A stretch of DNA of 64,000 nt, from the NCBI RefSeq assembly GCF_000013745.1, contig NC_007925.1:5449845-5513844 (forward strand), read 5' to 3'. Both the position numbers and the translations under genes were made by a program. The notes below the pieces were generated by a model that had not been told where the DNA came from, made no database searches, and saw only the letters and a program-made list of their open reading frames with translations. Positions 1 to 9,208 of this stretch are shown here, piece by piece (position 1 is the first letter of the stretch; each line of letters begins with the position of its first letter). This stretch comes from Rhodopseudomonas_A palustris_F. Lineage in GTDB: Bacteria; Pseudomonadota; Alphaproteobacteria; Rhizobiales; Xanthobacteraceae.

Positions 1-278
1 CTCGCCAGCACGCGCAGCCGTTCGGCGCTGCCCTGACGCTGCGGCACTGCGAGATCGGCGCCGAGATCGAACAAATCGTTCTGGATGCGGCCCAGCATGG
101 CGTCGACCGCCGGCGCGTCGGCGAGATGCAGCCGCACCACGCCGATCGCGGCGTTGGTTTCATCCACGGTTCCATAGGCGCAGATCCGCAGATCGTATTT
201 CGGCCGGCGCTCGCCATTGGCCAGCGCGGTGGTACCGTCGTCGCCGCTGCGGGTATAAATCCGATTCAGCACTACCAT
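1..278 (-). CDS. PduO-type cob(I)alamin adenosyltransferase, N-terminal part
   Basis: The first 92 residues are visible; the 3' part lies outside the window. The enzyme transfers adenosyl from ATP to cob(I)alamin, the last step to coenzyme B12, in the cytoplasm. The ATP-binding N-terminal signature (IYTRSGDDGTT, residues 7-17) and the YGTVDETNAAIG segment (35-46) are intact and typical of the PduO/MMAB family. The start ATG lies 36 bases after the stop of the HIG1-type gene on the same strand, so the two probably form an operon, a pairing common in alphaproteobacteria. No cobalamin riboswitch is seen upstream. Confidence 0.9.
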   Translation of the reverse strand, partial: MVVLNRIYTRSGDDGTTALANGERRPKYDLRICAYGTVDETNAAIGVVRLHLADAPAVDAMLGRIQNDLFDLGADLAVPQRQGSAERLRVLA

Positions 279-314
279 CGCCGTCCCTCGTTGCTTCGCC
301 GGGTCAGGTTCCGC

Positions 315-509
315 TTAGCGCCCCAACGCCCAGACCGCCAGCATCGTGATCACGATCGCGACAAACTGCAGCAAAACCCGCCATCGCATCAGTTGCTGCG
401 ATCGATTGGGGGAGCCGCCCCGCATCATGTTGAACAGGCCGAGCAGCAGAACGATCGCGACAGCGCCGACCGCGACGGGAAGGAGAATCGTGCTCAGGAA
501 CGTTGCCAT
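315..509 (-). CDS. HIG1-domain twin-transmembrane small protein
   Basis: A 64-residue protein with two hydrophobic helices (about residues 5-27 and 44-62) joined by a short basic loop containing MMRGG and NRSQQLMRWR. The loop and the RW(R/K)V start of helix 2 are hallmarks of the HIG1/hypoxia-induced family, whose mitochondrial members act with cytochrome oxidase; a bacterial role is not established. It sits directly upstream of the cobalamin adenosyltransferase gene and likely shares its transcript. The ATG follows a short purine-rich stretch. Family assignment is firm, function is not. Confidence 0.8.
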   Translation of the reverse strand: MATFLSTILLPVAVGAVAIVLLLGLFNMMRGGSPNRSQQLMRWRVLLQFVAIVITMLAVWALGR

Positions 510-638
510 GGGGTCTCATAACACCACAGGCGCAGCGGCGCCATTGCGGACATCGGGGGTAGCGGTGCAGTTGGCTTTCCTCTCGGCGTCGGATGATAGT
601 ATTGTGGCACGTCAGCCCGCTTCAGACCAAGGTGAACC

Positions 639-1532
639 GTGAGGCAATTGCGCTACGCCTATCTGGTCGGGATCGACGCCTTCTACACCTTCCTTGCCGA
701 TGACGGCTGGGCGATCGCCAGCCATATCGCGCTGTCCAGCCTGATGGCACTGTTCCCGTTCCTGATCGTGTTGACCTCGCTGGCGGGTTTCTTCGGATCG
801 AAGGGACTGGCCGACCAGGCCGCGGAACTGATGCTGCAGGTGTGGCCGATCCAGGTCGCCGACGCGCTGTCCGGCGAAATCCACGACGTGCTGACCACGA
901 CGCGCGGCGACGCCCTGACTATCGGCCTGTTGCTGGCGATCTACTTCGCCTCCAACGGCATCGAGAGCCTGCGGGTGGCGCTGAACCGGGCCTATGCGGT
1001 GACCGAAACGCGCAGTTGGTATTGGCTGCGATTGGAGTCGATCGGCTACACGCTGGTCGCCGCCTTCACCGCGCTGGCGATGGCGTTCCTGATCGTGCTC
1101 GGCCCGTTGCTGCTCGCGGCGGCGCGGCGCTACGTGCCGCTGGTGATCGAGGACAACGCCACGCTGCTCAACGTCACCCGCTACGGCATCACCATCACCG
1201 TGCTGATCATCGCGCTGTTCCTGCTGCACGCCTGGCTGCCGTGCGGGCGACGGACATTCTGGCAGATCCTGCCGGGGATCATCTTCACGATGGTCGCCTC
1301 GCTGCTCTCCGGGATCGGCTTCGGGATGTATCTGGCGCGCTTCGCCAGCAACTACGTGACGATGTATGCGGGGCTCGCCTCGGTGATCATCGCGCTGGTG
1401 TTCCTGTATTTCATCGCCGCGATCTTCGTCTATGGCGGCGAACTAAACGCCGCGATCATCAAGTCGCGACTGCCTCGCGGCGTGTCGCTTCAAGCAGCGC
1501 AGTCGCTAGCCCCCGAGGAGACACCGGTTTGA
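639..1532 (+). CDS. YihY/BrkB-family inner-membrane protein
   Basis: A 297-residue polytopic membrane protein of the YihY (formerly RNase BN-like or BrkB) family. About six hydrophobic segments are visible, and family motifs ASHIALSSLMALFPFLIVL near residues 27-45 and FASNGIESLRVALNRAY near 103-119 are present, as is the C-terminal YMAGLASVIIALVFLYF-like segment. Despite old names it is not a tRNA nuclease; its substrate is unknown. The start is GTG with a weak AAGGTG just upstream. Its last 74 bases overlap the 3' end of the convergent sensor kinase gene. Confidence 0.85.
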   Translation: MRQLRYAYLVGIDAFYTFLADDGWAIASHIALSSLMALFPFLIVLTSLAGFFGSKGLADQAAELMLQVWPIQVADALSGEIHDVLTTTRGDALTIGLLLAIYFASNGIESLRVALNRAYAVTETRSWYWLRLESIGYTLVAAFTALAMAFLIVLGPLLLAAARRYVPLVIEDNATLLNVTRYGITITVLIIALFLLHAWLPCGRRTFWQILPGIIFTMVASLLSGIGFGMYLARFASNYVTMYAGLASVIIALVFLYFIAAIFVYGGELNAAIIKSRLPRGVSLQAAQSLAPEETPV

Positions 1533-2706
1533 GCAGGAAGGCGTCGGCCCCGGCGGCGCGCGAGGCGGCCTCGTCATCGCCGCGGCCGGACACGCCGATG
1601 ATGGCGATGCGGCCTGTCGCCCCGGGCAGCGCGCGGATCTGACGGATCGCCTCGACGCCGCTGATGCCGGGCAGCACCATGTCCATCAGCACCGCGTCGA
1701 ACTGCCCCTCCGCGACGCGGCTCGCGGCGAGTTCGCCGCGCCCGACGAACTCGGTATGATGGCCGAGTTCGCTGAGCACCGCGTTGAGCACGACGCGGCC
1801 GAACGGATTGTCCTCGACGCTGAGCAGATGCAGCGGCGCGGCGCGATCTTCCGGGCTTTCGCCGTCGGCGCCCGGCAACAGCGTCAGCGCCCCGGTCGAC
1901 CGGGTCAACGCCACCGTCAGCGTGAAGGTGGTGCCGCCGCCGGGCCGCTGCGCCACCGCGATGTCGCCGCCCATCGCACGCGCGATCTGCCGTACCGAGG
2001 ACAGCCCGAGGCCGGCGCCGCCGAACCGCGCCGCGATGGTGACGTTGGCCTGCGAGAACGGCCGAAACAGCCGCTTGATCTCGGTGAGCGTCAGCCCGAT
2101 GCCGCTGTCGGACACCGCGAACACGATTCCGACCTTGCCCTTCGGCGCGCGCGCGGTCGACACCTTGATCGCGACAGAGCCCTGCTCGGTGAACTTCACC
2201 GCATTGTCGATCAGGTTTTCCAGCGCCGCGCGCAGCCGGATCGCGTCGCCGACCACGAAGGCCGGGAGCTTGTCGCTGATCCGGGTGGTCGCCTGCAGGC
2301 CTTTGGCGGCCGCGCGCCCGGCCAGCGAGTTGGCGGCGTTGCGGGCCAGCGCGCGCAGATCGAAGAAATCTTCGCGCACGCCGAGGCCGGAGGCGCTGCT
2401 GCGTGCGGCGTCGACGAACAAGGTTGCAAGGCCGGCGAGATGCTCGGCTCCGGCCTTGATGGTGTCGACCCAGCGGCGTTCGCGGGGGTCGAGATCGGAG
2501 GTCGCGAGCAGATCGCTGACCGCGAGAATGCCGGTGAGCGGCGTGCGCACCTCGTGGGCGAACGCCGCCAACGCCAACTCGACGATGCCGGGATCGGAGC
2601 GCGGCGGCGCGCGGCGCTTCGGCGGCGCGGGTTTGCGGGCGCGCTTCTTCGCCGTCCGCTTCACCAGCGTCCGCCCGCTTCGCAGCTGGCGCGATGTTAC
2701 TGCCAT
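1459..2706 (-). CDS. Soluble hybrid sensor histidine kinase with receiver domain
   Basis: A 415-residue cytoplasmic hybrid kinase without membrane segments or a recognisable sensor. Residues 1-37 form a very basic Pro/Lys/Arg tail; HisKA follows with FAHEVRTPLTG (phospho-accepting His51), then HATPase with N-box ENLIDNAVKFT (Asn168), G1 DSGIG (200-204) and G2 GAGLGLS; a receiver domain fills the last ~115 residues, with the acceptor Asp in VLMDMVLPG. The ATG at 2706 is preferred over one 57 bases upstream because GGGGGA lies 7 bases before it. It follows gluQ on the same strand after 85 bases. Cognate partner and signal are unknown. Confidence 0.85.
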   Translation of the reverse strand: MAVTSRQLRSGRTLVKRTAKKRARKPAPPKRRAPPRSDPGIVELALAAFAHEVRTPLTGILAVSDLLATSDLDPRERRWVDTIKAGAEHLAGLATLFVDAARSSASGLGVREDFFDLRALARNAANSLAGRAAAKGLQATTRISDKLPAFVVGDAIRLRAALENLIDNAVKFTEQGSVAIKVSTARAPKGKVGIVFAVSDSGIGLTLTEIKRLFRPFSQANVTIAARFGGAGLGLSSVRQIARAMGGDIAVAQRPGGGTTFTLTVALTRSTGALTLLPGADGESPEDRAAPLHLLSVEDNPFGRVVLNAVLSELGHHTEFVGRGELAASRVAEGQFDAVLMDMVLPGISGVEAIRQIRALPGATGRIAIIGVSGRGDDEAASRAAGADAFLLKPVSPRGLATALLEATRREAVAT

Positions 2707-2791
2707 CAATCCCCCGACCGCCCGCGCGCACCATGCCACGACACGGTGCTTCGAGTCACGCAAGCTGCGCGCCGTCGGCTTGCCGCCAACT

Positions 2792-3667
2792 TCAGGCCGG
2801 TGGCAGACCCAATTGCCGACGAATCGCCGGCGGCGTGATCCCGCTACCTCGTAATTCCACCAGGGAGGTGGCCCGCATCGACTTCGACAGTTTGTGTCCG
2901 GCGACGTCCAGGATCAGACGATGATGCCGGTAGGCCGGCTGCGGCAGATCGAGCAGCGCCTGCAGCAGCCGGTGCACGCTGGTGGCCCAGAACAGGTCGC
3001 GACCGCGCACCACCTCGGTGACGCCCTGCAGCGCGTCGTCGATCGCCACGGCGAGATGATAGCTGGTCGGCGTGTCCTTGCGCGCCAGCACCACGTCGCC
3101 CCAGGCCTGCGGCTGCGCCGGCACGGTGCCGGTCTCGCCGTGCGGGCCTTCGCCGCGTTCGCGCCAGCTCAGCGAACCGACCCGGGCGATCGCCGCCGCC
3201 ATGTCGAGCCGCAGCGCATAGGGCGCGCCGGAGGCCAGCAGCTGCGCGCGCCGATCCGGCGTCAGCGCGCGCGCGTCGCCGGGATACAGCGGCGCGCCGT
3301 CGGGATCGCGCGGCCACGGCCCGGCCTGCTCGCGCTGCATCACCAACCGGGCGATCTCGGCGCGGCTTTCGAACGCCGGATACAGCAAGCCCATCTCGCT
3401 GAGTCGCGTCGTCGCCTGCCGATACAGTTCGAAATGCTCGGACTGCCGCCGCACCTCGCCCTCCCAGCGGAGGCCGAGCCAGGACAGGTCACTGAGGATC
3501 GCGGCTTCGAATTCCGGACGGCAGCGCGTGGCGTCGATGTCCTCGATCCGCAGCAACATCCGGCCGCCGGCCGCCCGCGCCAGGTCGAAATTCAGCAACG
3601 CCGAAAAAGCGTGGCCGAGATGCAAGAGGCCGTTCGGGCTCGGCGCGAAACGGAAAACGGGTGGCAT
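2792..3667 (-). CDS. gluQ: Glutamyl-Q tRNA(Asp) synthetase
   Basis: A 291-residue truncated GluRS paralogue lacking the anticodon-binding domain. It activates glutamate and attaches it to queuosine at position 34 of tRNA-Asp. The class I motifs are the HIGH-type HLGH at residues 16-19 and the KMSKS-type HKLSKSM near the C terminus. The Cys cluster that binds zinc in E. coli YadB is missing: the equivalent segment reads YPAFESR, where many homologues have YPCFCSR. The start has AAGAGA just upstream and leaves 37 bases to the divergent glycosylase gene. Confidence 0.9.
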   Translation of the reverse strand: MPPVFRFAPSPNGLLHLGHAFSALLNFDLARAAGGRMLLRIEDIDATRCRPEFEAAILSDLSWLGLRWEGEVRRQSEHFELYRQATTRLSEMGLLYPAFESRAEIARLVMQREQAGPWPRDPDGAPLYPGDARALTPDRRAQLLASGAPYALRLDMAAAIARVGSLSWRERGEGPHGETGTVPAQPQAWGDVVLARKDTPTSYHLAVAIDDALQGVTEVVRGRDLFWATSVHRLLQALLDLPQPAYRHHRLILDVAGHKLSKSMRATSLVELRGSGITPPAIRRQLGLPPA

Positions 3668-3704
3668 TGATCTCTTTCGGCGGACATGTTCGTTGTAAGC
3701 CGCG

Positions 3705-4367
3705 ATGACCGTCCACCTCAACACCCAGACCGATCTCGACGAGGCCGTCAAAGCGCTGGTCAAGCTGGACCCGCGGCTGAAGCCGGTCTTGAAGCGCGCC
3801 GGGATGCCGACGCTGCGGCGGCGCGAACCGGGGTTCGGCGGGCTCGCCGCGATCGTCTGCGGCCAGCAATTGTCGGTGGCCTCGGCGGCGGCGATCTGGC
3901 GGCGGGTGTCGGCGGCGTTCGATCCGTTCCACCACGACGCGCTGCGCCGCGCCCGCGCCGACCGGCTCGGCCGGCTGGGACTGTCGGCGGCCAAGATCAA
4001 GACCCTGAAGAATCTGGCGCGGGAACTGGCCGCCGAGCGCCTCAATCTCGACGTGCTCGCCGACGAGGACGCCGACGCCGCCCATGCCAGCCTGACCGCG
4101 CTGCACGGCATCGGGCCGTGGACCGCCGACATCTATCTGTTGTTCTGCCTCGGCCATGGCGACGCCTGGCCGGCCGGCGATCTCGCGCTGCAGGAGGCGA
4201 TGCGGATCGGACTCGAACTGCCCGCGCGGCCGACGCCGAAACAAATGGCGCCGCTCGCCGAGCCGTGGCGCCCGCTGCGGGGAGCGGCCGCGCATCTGTG
4301 GTGGGCCTATTATCACGCGGTGAAACAGCGCGAGGGCGTGATCGGGAAGGCCGCGGCCAAAATTTGA
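3705..4367 (+). CDS. AlkA-type DNA-3-methyladenine glycosylase
   Basis: A 220-residue protein of the helix-hairpin-helix DNA glycosylase superfamily, which excises alkylated bases to start base-excision repair. The HhH motif LHGIGPWTADIYLLFC (133-148) is followed at the usual distance by the catalytic Asp159 in PAGDLALQ. The N-terminal beta domain of E. coli AlkA is absent, as in many short family II members. It is transcribed divergently from gluQ. Family and activity class are firm; the exact substrate range cannot be read from sequence. Confidence 0.88.
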   Translation: MTVHLNTQTDLDEAVKALVKLDPRLKPVLKRAGMPTLRRREPGFGGLAAIVCGQQLSVASAAAIWRRVSAAFDPFHHDALRRARADRLGRLGLSAAKIKTLKNLARELAAERLNLDVLADEDADAAHASLTALHGIGPWTADIYLLFCLGHGDAWPAGDLALQEAMRIGLELPARPTPKQMAPLAEPWRPLRGAAAHLWWAYYHAVKQREGVIGKAAAKI

Positions 4368-4516
4368 CGCCGCAGGGCCGTTCGCGAAGCGTCCCGATTG
4401 CCCGGCGCGGCACAGCCTTCTTCACGCCGCTCAGCAGACCGGGTGCCGGTTGATAACGCTTCAGAGAGAACCGCGGGACCGAATCTGCTGCCACGTCGTC
4501 CAGTGCATGGGTGCCT

Positions 4517-5680
4517 TCAGCGTGGATTCATGGCGATCACCGTTGACGTGGCGACGGGTTGCGGCGGCGCATCGCCATTGACTCGCCTCTTGAAGATCTG
4601 AAGCAACGGCCCATCAAGTATCGCACCGGCGAGCTTATCGGTGACGATCTCTTCCGGATTGTCGGCGAAGACAAAGCGATATTTGGGACCGCGAGTTCCG
4701 CCTTCAAAGAAGTCGAACAGGCGCCCGCGGCGTTCGCGGCCAAAGAAGACAACCAGTTTGCCTTTATAGCTGGTGAATTCGATCCTCTGCGCAGCATCGA
4801 AAAGCAACTCGTCGTCGGCCAGGTAGGAGAGCCGACGTTTCACGAAGGTGAGCACCTCCAATTCCGTATCGGACGGCAGAACAGTTCCTGGCTCTTTCGC
4901 CGCCTCAGGGGCCGCACTCGCTTCCGTCTGCACCAAAGCAGCCGGCGGCGCCGCCTTGGTCAATTCCAGGCGCTGCAGGATCTTCACGTTGACGAATTCG
5001 CGAAATGCGGTGCCGACCAGGTCCTGGTATTCAGGCAACGACTTGTCCCGCACGTGCTGAATATTGACGGCCCTCAACAGCATCCGGGTGAACGATTCAC
5101 TCGGCCGTTCCGCCAGCAAGGTGATTTCCTGCAAGAATTTCTGGAATACCAGTTTGCGCTTGGCCTCAGCGCCAATGTTCTCGGGATTGAACTGCCCCTT
5201 CTGCAGCGACTTCAACCCGTCGGCAACGCTTTCATCCAATCTGCCGTTTGCGATGTCACGAAGGTTGACAGTGAGAAAAGCCTTCTCATCCATCATGTTG
5301 GGTTCGTCAGAGTCCGCATAGAATTCAAACACGACGCCATCAGTCAGCAACCCCATCTTGACCGTGGGCGCCGCATTAAAGTAGCTGCGAAGCTGCCCTC
5401 TTTCGTCTTTCAACGGGGCACCACAACACTTGCATTCGATGGCGACGATCGGCAGATCGTCCTGCAAGATCGCGAAGTCGACACGATTCTTGTACTTATC
5501 GGAAAAGTCGGCGGCGTGCTCGGGACAAACTTCAAATGGATTTTGAACGTCAAACCCCAGGAAACTGATGAACGGAAGCACCAGAAACATCTTGGTGGAT
5601 TCTTCGTTGTTGCAACGCTCGGCGATGCCCACGTAGCGTTTTGCAAACCCGATCAGCCTGTCTCCAAACTCATCTGCCAT
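4517..5680 (-). CDS. PD-(D/E)XK nuclease-like protein with HsdR-type N-terminal domain
   Basis: A 387-residue protein whose first ~150 residues resemble the N-terminal nuclease domain of type I restriction HsdR subunits. The core reads VDFAILQDDLPIVAIECK, giving Asp68, Glu82 and Lys84 of a PD-(D/E)XK centre. No helicase motor, methylase or specificity subunit is encoded nearby, so it is not a complete restriction system. The C-terminal ~110 residues form an unrecognised alpha/beta part after an Ala/Pro-rich linker. The start at 5680 is chosen for its GGGGGACC ribosome site. Base composition is visibly less GC-rich than neighbours, suggesting acquisition. Defence or prophage-related roles are possible but unproven. 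Confidence 0.65.
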   Translation of the reverse strand: MADEFGDRLIGFAKRYVGIAERCNNEESTKMFLVLPFISFLGFDVQNPFEVCPEHAADFSDKYKNRVDFAILQDDLPIVAIECKCCGAPLKDERGQLRSYFNAAPTVKMGLLTDGVVFEFYADSDEPNMMDEKAFLTVNLRDIANGRLDESVADGLKSLQKGQFNPENIGAEAKRKLVFQKFLQEITLLAERPSESFTRMLLRAVNIQHVRDKSLPEYQDLVGTAFREFVNVKILQRLELTKAAPPAALVQTEASAAPEAAKEPGTVLPSDTELEVLTFVKRRLSYLADDELLFDAAQRIEFTSYKGKLVVFFGRERRGRLFDFFEGGTRGPKYRFVFADNPEEIVTDKLAGAILDGPLLQIFKRRVNGDAPPQPVATSTVIAMNPR

Positions 5681-5793
5681 GGTGGTCCCCCAAAGGAATG
5701 CCGCCGACACTGCAATCTATGGCGAATCAGCGACGTCGGCAACCATGGGTTGTTGCGTCATTAGTCAGATGTCGGCCGGCCAGGGGAAAGCGC

Positions 5794-5923
5794 GCCCGGG
5801 ACGCGGTCACCATGCCGCGCGCGGCGTGGTGACAGCAGAGCCGGGGCCGTATCGGAACGCAGCGCCTGGAACGGTCCCGGCTCGCGGAGCCGCGTGAAGG
5901 ACGCGGCACCGCGTCCGGGACAC
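5794..5923. repeat. Dispersed palindromic intergenic repeat, family A, copy 1
   Basis: The element runs from CCCGGGACGCGG to CCGCGTCCGGGACAC, so its ends are inverted copies, with inner GAGCCGGGGCCGT and AACGGTCCCGGCTC arms. The same design recurs at 33941-34083, 35210-35359 and 53089-53221. It lies between the nuclease gene start and the end of the glycosyltransferase gene. Copy 1 is the most diverged of the four. Confidence 0.75.
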
Positions 5924-5970
5924 CGCGCTTAGTTTGCGAACCTCTTTCTTGCCGTGACGCTGCCCGCCAC

Positions 5971-6966
5971 TCAGACGGGCGCCGACGCCGTCGGGCTCGC
6001 GAGGTGCGGCGCGATGGCGTCGAGCACGCGCCCCGGCGAGGTGCGCGCCATGCCGTCCGGCGAGCGCCGGCCATCGTCGGGCAGGATCGGATGGATGAAG
6101 CGCGAATAGTCCAGCACCGGATTGACCGCGAAAAGCCCGAACGCCGGGGTGCCGACCGCGGCCGCGACGTTCAGCGGTCCGGAATCCGGACCGAGATAGA
6201 GATCGGCGCCGCCGATCAGCGCCGCCGACTCGGCGATCGACAGCGTGCAGGCGTTGACCTCAGCGCCGCGCCCGGCGGCGATCAGTGCGGCGGCCCGCGC
6301 GGCGTTGCCGGGACCGCCGATCAGAAATGCGGTGCCAGTCGAGCGCCGGCGCAATTCGTCCAAAAAGGCGCTCCATTGCGCGTCGCTCCAATCGCGCTGC
6401 GGCGCCGAGGCGCCGATGCCGAGCACGATCCACGGCCGCGGCCGGTCCTGATAACGCCGCAACAGCTCGGCGCGCAGCGCCGGCGGCAGCGTCAGGTTCG
6501 GCTCGGTGTCGGGCAGCGGCAGCTGCATCGCCGCCATCAACGCCTTCAGCCATTCGATCGGGTGTTCGGGCCGGTAGCGCGGGTCGATGCCCGGGTTGGT
6601 GATGAACAGTCGCTGCTGGCCGAAGCCGAGCCCGATCCGGTTCGGGATGCCGGCGGCCAAGGCCGCGATCGCCGGACGCACCGAGCGGTCGAGGATCCAC
6701 AACGTGGTGAAGCGCCTCGCCCGCAAGGTGCCGATCAATCGCGCGAGGTGCAGACCGCGCGCCCATTCGGAGCCGCGGTTCTCGTAATAGAGCGTCTCGG
6801 CGACGCAGGCTTCGCCGCGGAGCAGATCGCGGGCGAAGCTGGAGGGCAGCGTCAGGAAGGTCACCGCGCGCTCCGGCGTGGCGGCGGCGATCGCCCGGAT
6901 GAACGGCAGATGCCACATCACGTCGCCGATGCCTTGCTTGGTCTGGATGACGGCGGTGGAGGTCAT
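5971..6966 (-). CDS. Glycosyltransferase family 9 (heptosyltransferase-like)
   Basis: A 331-residue GT-B enzyme of family 9, the family of LPS core heptosyltransferases. Seen: the N-terminal QTKQGIGDVMWHLPFIRA motif, a central PWIVLGIGAS segment opening the second Rossmann domain, and GGADLYLGPDSGPLNVAAAVGTP near residue 255, the nucleotide-sugar site typical of GT9. The acceptor is probably an LPS core or other envelope glycan, but no LPS genes adjoin it, so the substrate is open. It lies upstream of, and on the same strand as, the PAS kinase gene 79 bases away. Confidence 0.82.
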   Translation of the reverse strand: MTSTAVIQTKQGIGDVMWHLPFIRAIAAATPERAVTFLTLPSSFARDLLRGEACVAETLYYENRGSEWARGLHLARLIGTLRARRFTTLWILDRSVRPAIAALAAGIPNRIGLGFGQQRLFITNPGIDPRYRPEHPIEWLKALMAAMQLPLPDTEPNLTLPPALRAELLRRYQDRPRPWIVLGIGASAPQRDWSDAQWSAFLDELRRRSTGTAFLIGGPGNAARAAALIAAGRGAEVNACTLSIAESAALIGGADLYLGPDSGPLNVAAAVGTPAFGLFAVNPVLDYSRFIHPILPDDGRRSPDGMARTSPGRVLDAIAPHLASPTASAPV

Positions 6967-7045
6967 GGCGAGGCCGGGCGGGGAGGATTTCCATCTCTAT
7001 AAGCCAACTTCCGCGGCAAGCAATCGGCGCGCCGGCGGCGTCGCG

Positions 7046-9208
7046 CTACTTGCGCATTTGCACCACGTTGCCCGTGGCGCCGCCGCCGAGCGCGCGGCCG
7101 ATCTTGCGCAGCAATTCGTCGTCGCGGAACGGCTTCTGCACGATGGCGTCTTCGCCGATGTTCTGCAGCGCCGCCAGATCGGCGTAGCCGGTGATGAAGA
7201 TCATCGGCATGCCTGGCCGCCGCAACTGCGCCTCGCGCGCCACCTCGGCGCCGGTCATGCCGGGCATCGCGAAATCGATCACCATCAGATCGAACGGCGC
7301 AGGGTCGCGCTCCAGAATATCCAGCGCGGCGCCGCCGCTGCCGGCCTCGATCACCACGCAGCCGATCTCGCGCAGCATCGCCGCGGTGACGTCGCGCACC
7401 GCGCTGTCGTCGTCGACCAACAACAGCCGTCGCACCGGGCCGCGCAGCGGCATCGCCTCGCGCAGATCTGACGGCTGCGCGGCGGCGCTGCGCGCGGCGC
7501 GCGGCAGAAACACTTTCACCGTGGTGCCTTCGTCGATCCGGGTGTCGATCCGCACCCCGCCGCCGGACTGCTTGGCAAAGCCGAACACCTGGGCGAGCCC
7601 GAGCCCGGAGCCCTTGCCGACCGGCTTGGTGGTGAAGAACGGCTCGAACGCCTTGGCCAGCACCTCGGGCGTCATTCCGGTGCCGGTGTCGGCCACCGCG
7701 ATCATCACATATTCGCCGGCGGCCGGCATTTCCGGCCGGGTCGGCGCGCCGAGCCGGACGTTGGCGGTCTCCACCGTCAGCGAGCCGCCGACCTGCATGG
7801 CGTCGCGGGCGTTGATCGCCAGATTGAGGATCACCAGTTCGATCTGGGTCGGGTCGACCAGCGCCTGCCACAGATCCGGCTGCAACACGGTTTCCAGCCG
7901 CACCGATCCGCCCATCGAACTCTGCAAGAGCGCTCGCATCTTCGTCACGGTCTCATTGAGATCGACGGCGCGGGTTTCCAGCCGCTGCCGGCGCGAGAAC
8001 GCCAAAAGCTGCGCGGTCAGCGTCGCGCCGCGCTCGGCGGCGGTGCGGATATTGGCGAGCCTTGCGTGCGCCTTGGCGTCGACGCCGGCGCGATCGAGGG
8101 TCTTTTCGAGGAAGCCGAGATTGCCGAGCACCACCGTCAACAGATTGTTGAAGTCGTGCGCCACGCCGGAGGTGAGCTGGCCGACCGCCTCCAGCCGCTG
8201 CATCTGCCGCAGCGTCGCCTCGACCCGTTCGCGCTCCTCGATCTGGGCGACCAATTGCCGGTTCGCCGCGGCGAGTTCGGCGGTGCGCTCGCCGACGCGG
8301 GCTTCCAGCGTCTCGGTGATGCGGCGCAATTCGGCATCGCCGGCGACCCGCTGGGTGACGTCGGAGCCCTGCACGAAAATGCCGGTAACGTCGCCGGCGC
8401 CGTCGCGCACCGGCTGGTAGACGAAATCGACGAAGCGGTCCTCGACGGCGCCGCCCGCCACGCGCTGCAGGCTGACCTTCCAGGCGGTGCCGACGAACGG
8501 CTGGCCGGTGCGATAACAGTCGTCCATGATCTCGGAAAAGCCCTGGCCCTCGACCTCGGGCAGCGCCTCGCGCAACGGCCGGCCGATCACGTCGCGATGT
8601 CCGATCAGCTGCAGATAGGCCTGGTTGGCGAGGGTGAAGACGTGCTCCGGGCCCTCGACCATCGCCATGAAGCCGGGCGCCTGTTCGAACATGCTGAGCA
8701 GCCGGTCCTGCTCGGCGGCGACGCGTTGATCGGCCAGCACCCGCTTGGTGGTTTCCACCACGATGGCGATCACGCCGGCGGGGCGACCGCTCTCATCCAG
8801 CACCGGCGAATAGTCGAGGTTCATCCAGACCGGTTCGGGAACGCCGTTGCGGTACAGCGTCAGCTTCTGGTCGCGATAGGCCAAGCTGCGGCCGCTGAGA
8901 CCGATCCGCATGACATTGTCGTTGAAATCGGCGACCTCGGGCCAGCCCTCGCGGACCTTGCTGCCGAGCAGCGCCGGATGCCGGGCGCCAGCGAAGGCCG
9001 AATAGGCGTCGTTGTAGATCATGAAGCCGTCGGGGCCCCACAGCATCACCATCGGCACCGTCGAGTGCACTACCAGACCGGCGGCCGTCTTCAGCGATTG
9101 CGGCCAGTCCGTGATCGCGCCGAGCGACGTCGATTGCCAATCGAAGCCCGCAATCAGCGCACCGGTCTCGCCACCGCCGCGCAGAAATGCCGTGTCCGAT
9201 GACGCCAT
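7046..9208 (-). CDS. PAS-containing hybrid sensor histidine kinase
   Basis: A 720-residue soluble kinase. Two PAS domains (about 40-155 and 170-290), a coiled coil (290-340), HisKA with SGVAHDFNNLLTVV (His351), HATPase with N-box LNLAINARDAM, and a C-terminal receiver (about 600-715, acceptor Asp in MVIDFAMPG) are seen in order. The HDFNN H-box is typical of the alphaproteobacterial PAS hybrid class that includes LovK-like and NtrB-like kinases. The ATG at 9208 gives the conserved N terminus; an upstream in-frame ATG at 9322 is less likely. The small transcription unit at 9408-9611 ends 200 bases upstream on the same strand and may be its leader. Confidence 0.85.
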   Translation of the reverse strand: MASSDTAFLRGGGETGALIAGFDWQSTSLGAITDWPQSLKTAAGLVVHSTVPMVMLWGPDGFMIYNDAYSAFAGARHPALLGSKVREGWPEVADFNDNVMRIGLSGRSLAYRDQKLTLYRNGVPEPVWMNLDYSPVLDESGRPAGVIAIVVETTKRVLADQRVAAEQDRLLSMFEQAPGFMAMVEGPEHVFTLANQAYLQLIGHRDVIGRPLREALPEVEGQGFSEIMDDCYRTGQPFVGTAWKVSLQRVAGGAVEDRFVDFVYQPVRDGAGDVTGIFVQGSDVTQRVAGDAELRRITETLEARVGERTAELAAANRQLVAQIEERERVEATLRQMQRLEAVGQLTSGVAHDFNNLLTVVLGNLGFLEKTLDRAGVDAKAHARLANIRTAAERGATLTAQLLAFSRRQRLETRAVDLNETVTKMRALLQSSMGGSVRLETVLQPDLWQALVDPTQIELVILNLAINARDAMQVGGSLTVETANVRLGAPTRPEMPAAGEYVMIAVADTGTGMTPEVLAKAFEPFFTTKPVGKGSGLGLAQVFGFAKQSGGGVRIDTRIDEGTTVKVFLPRAARSAAAQPSDLREAMPLRGPVRRLLLVDDDSAVRDVTAAMLREIGCVVIEAGSGGAALDILERDPAPFDLMVIDFAMPGMTGAEVAREAQLRRPGMPMIFITGYADLAALQNIGEDAIVQKPFRDDELLRKIGRALGGGATGNVVQMRK

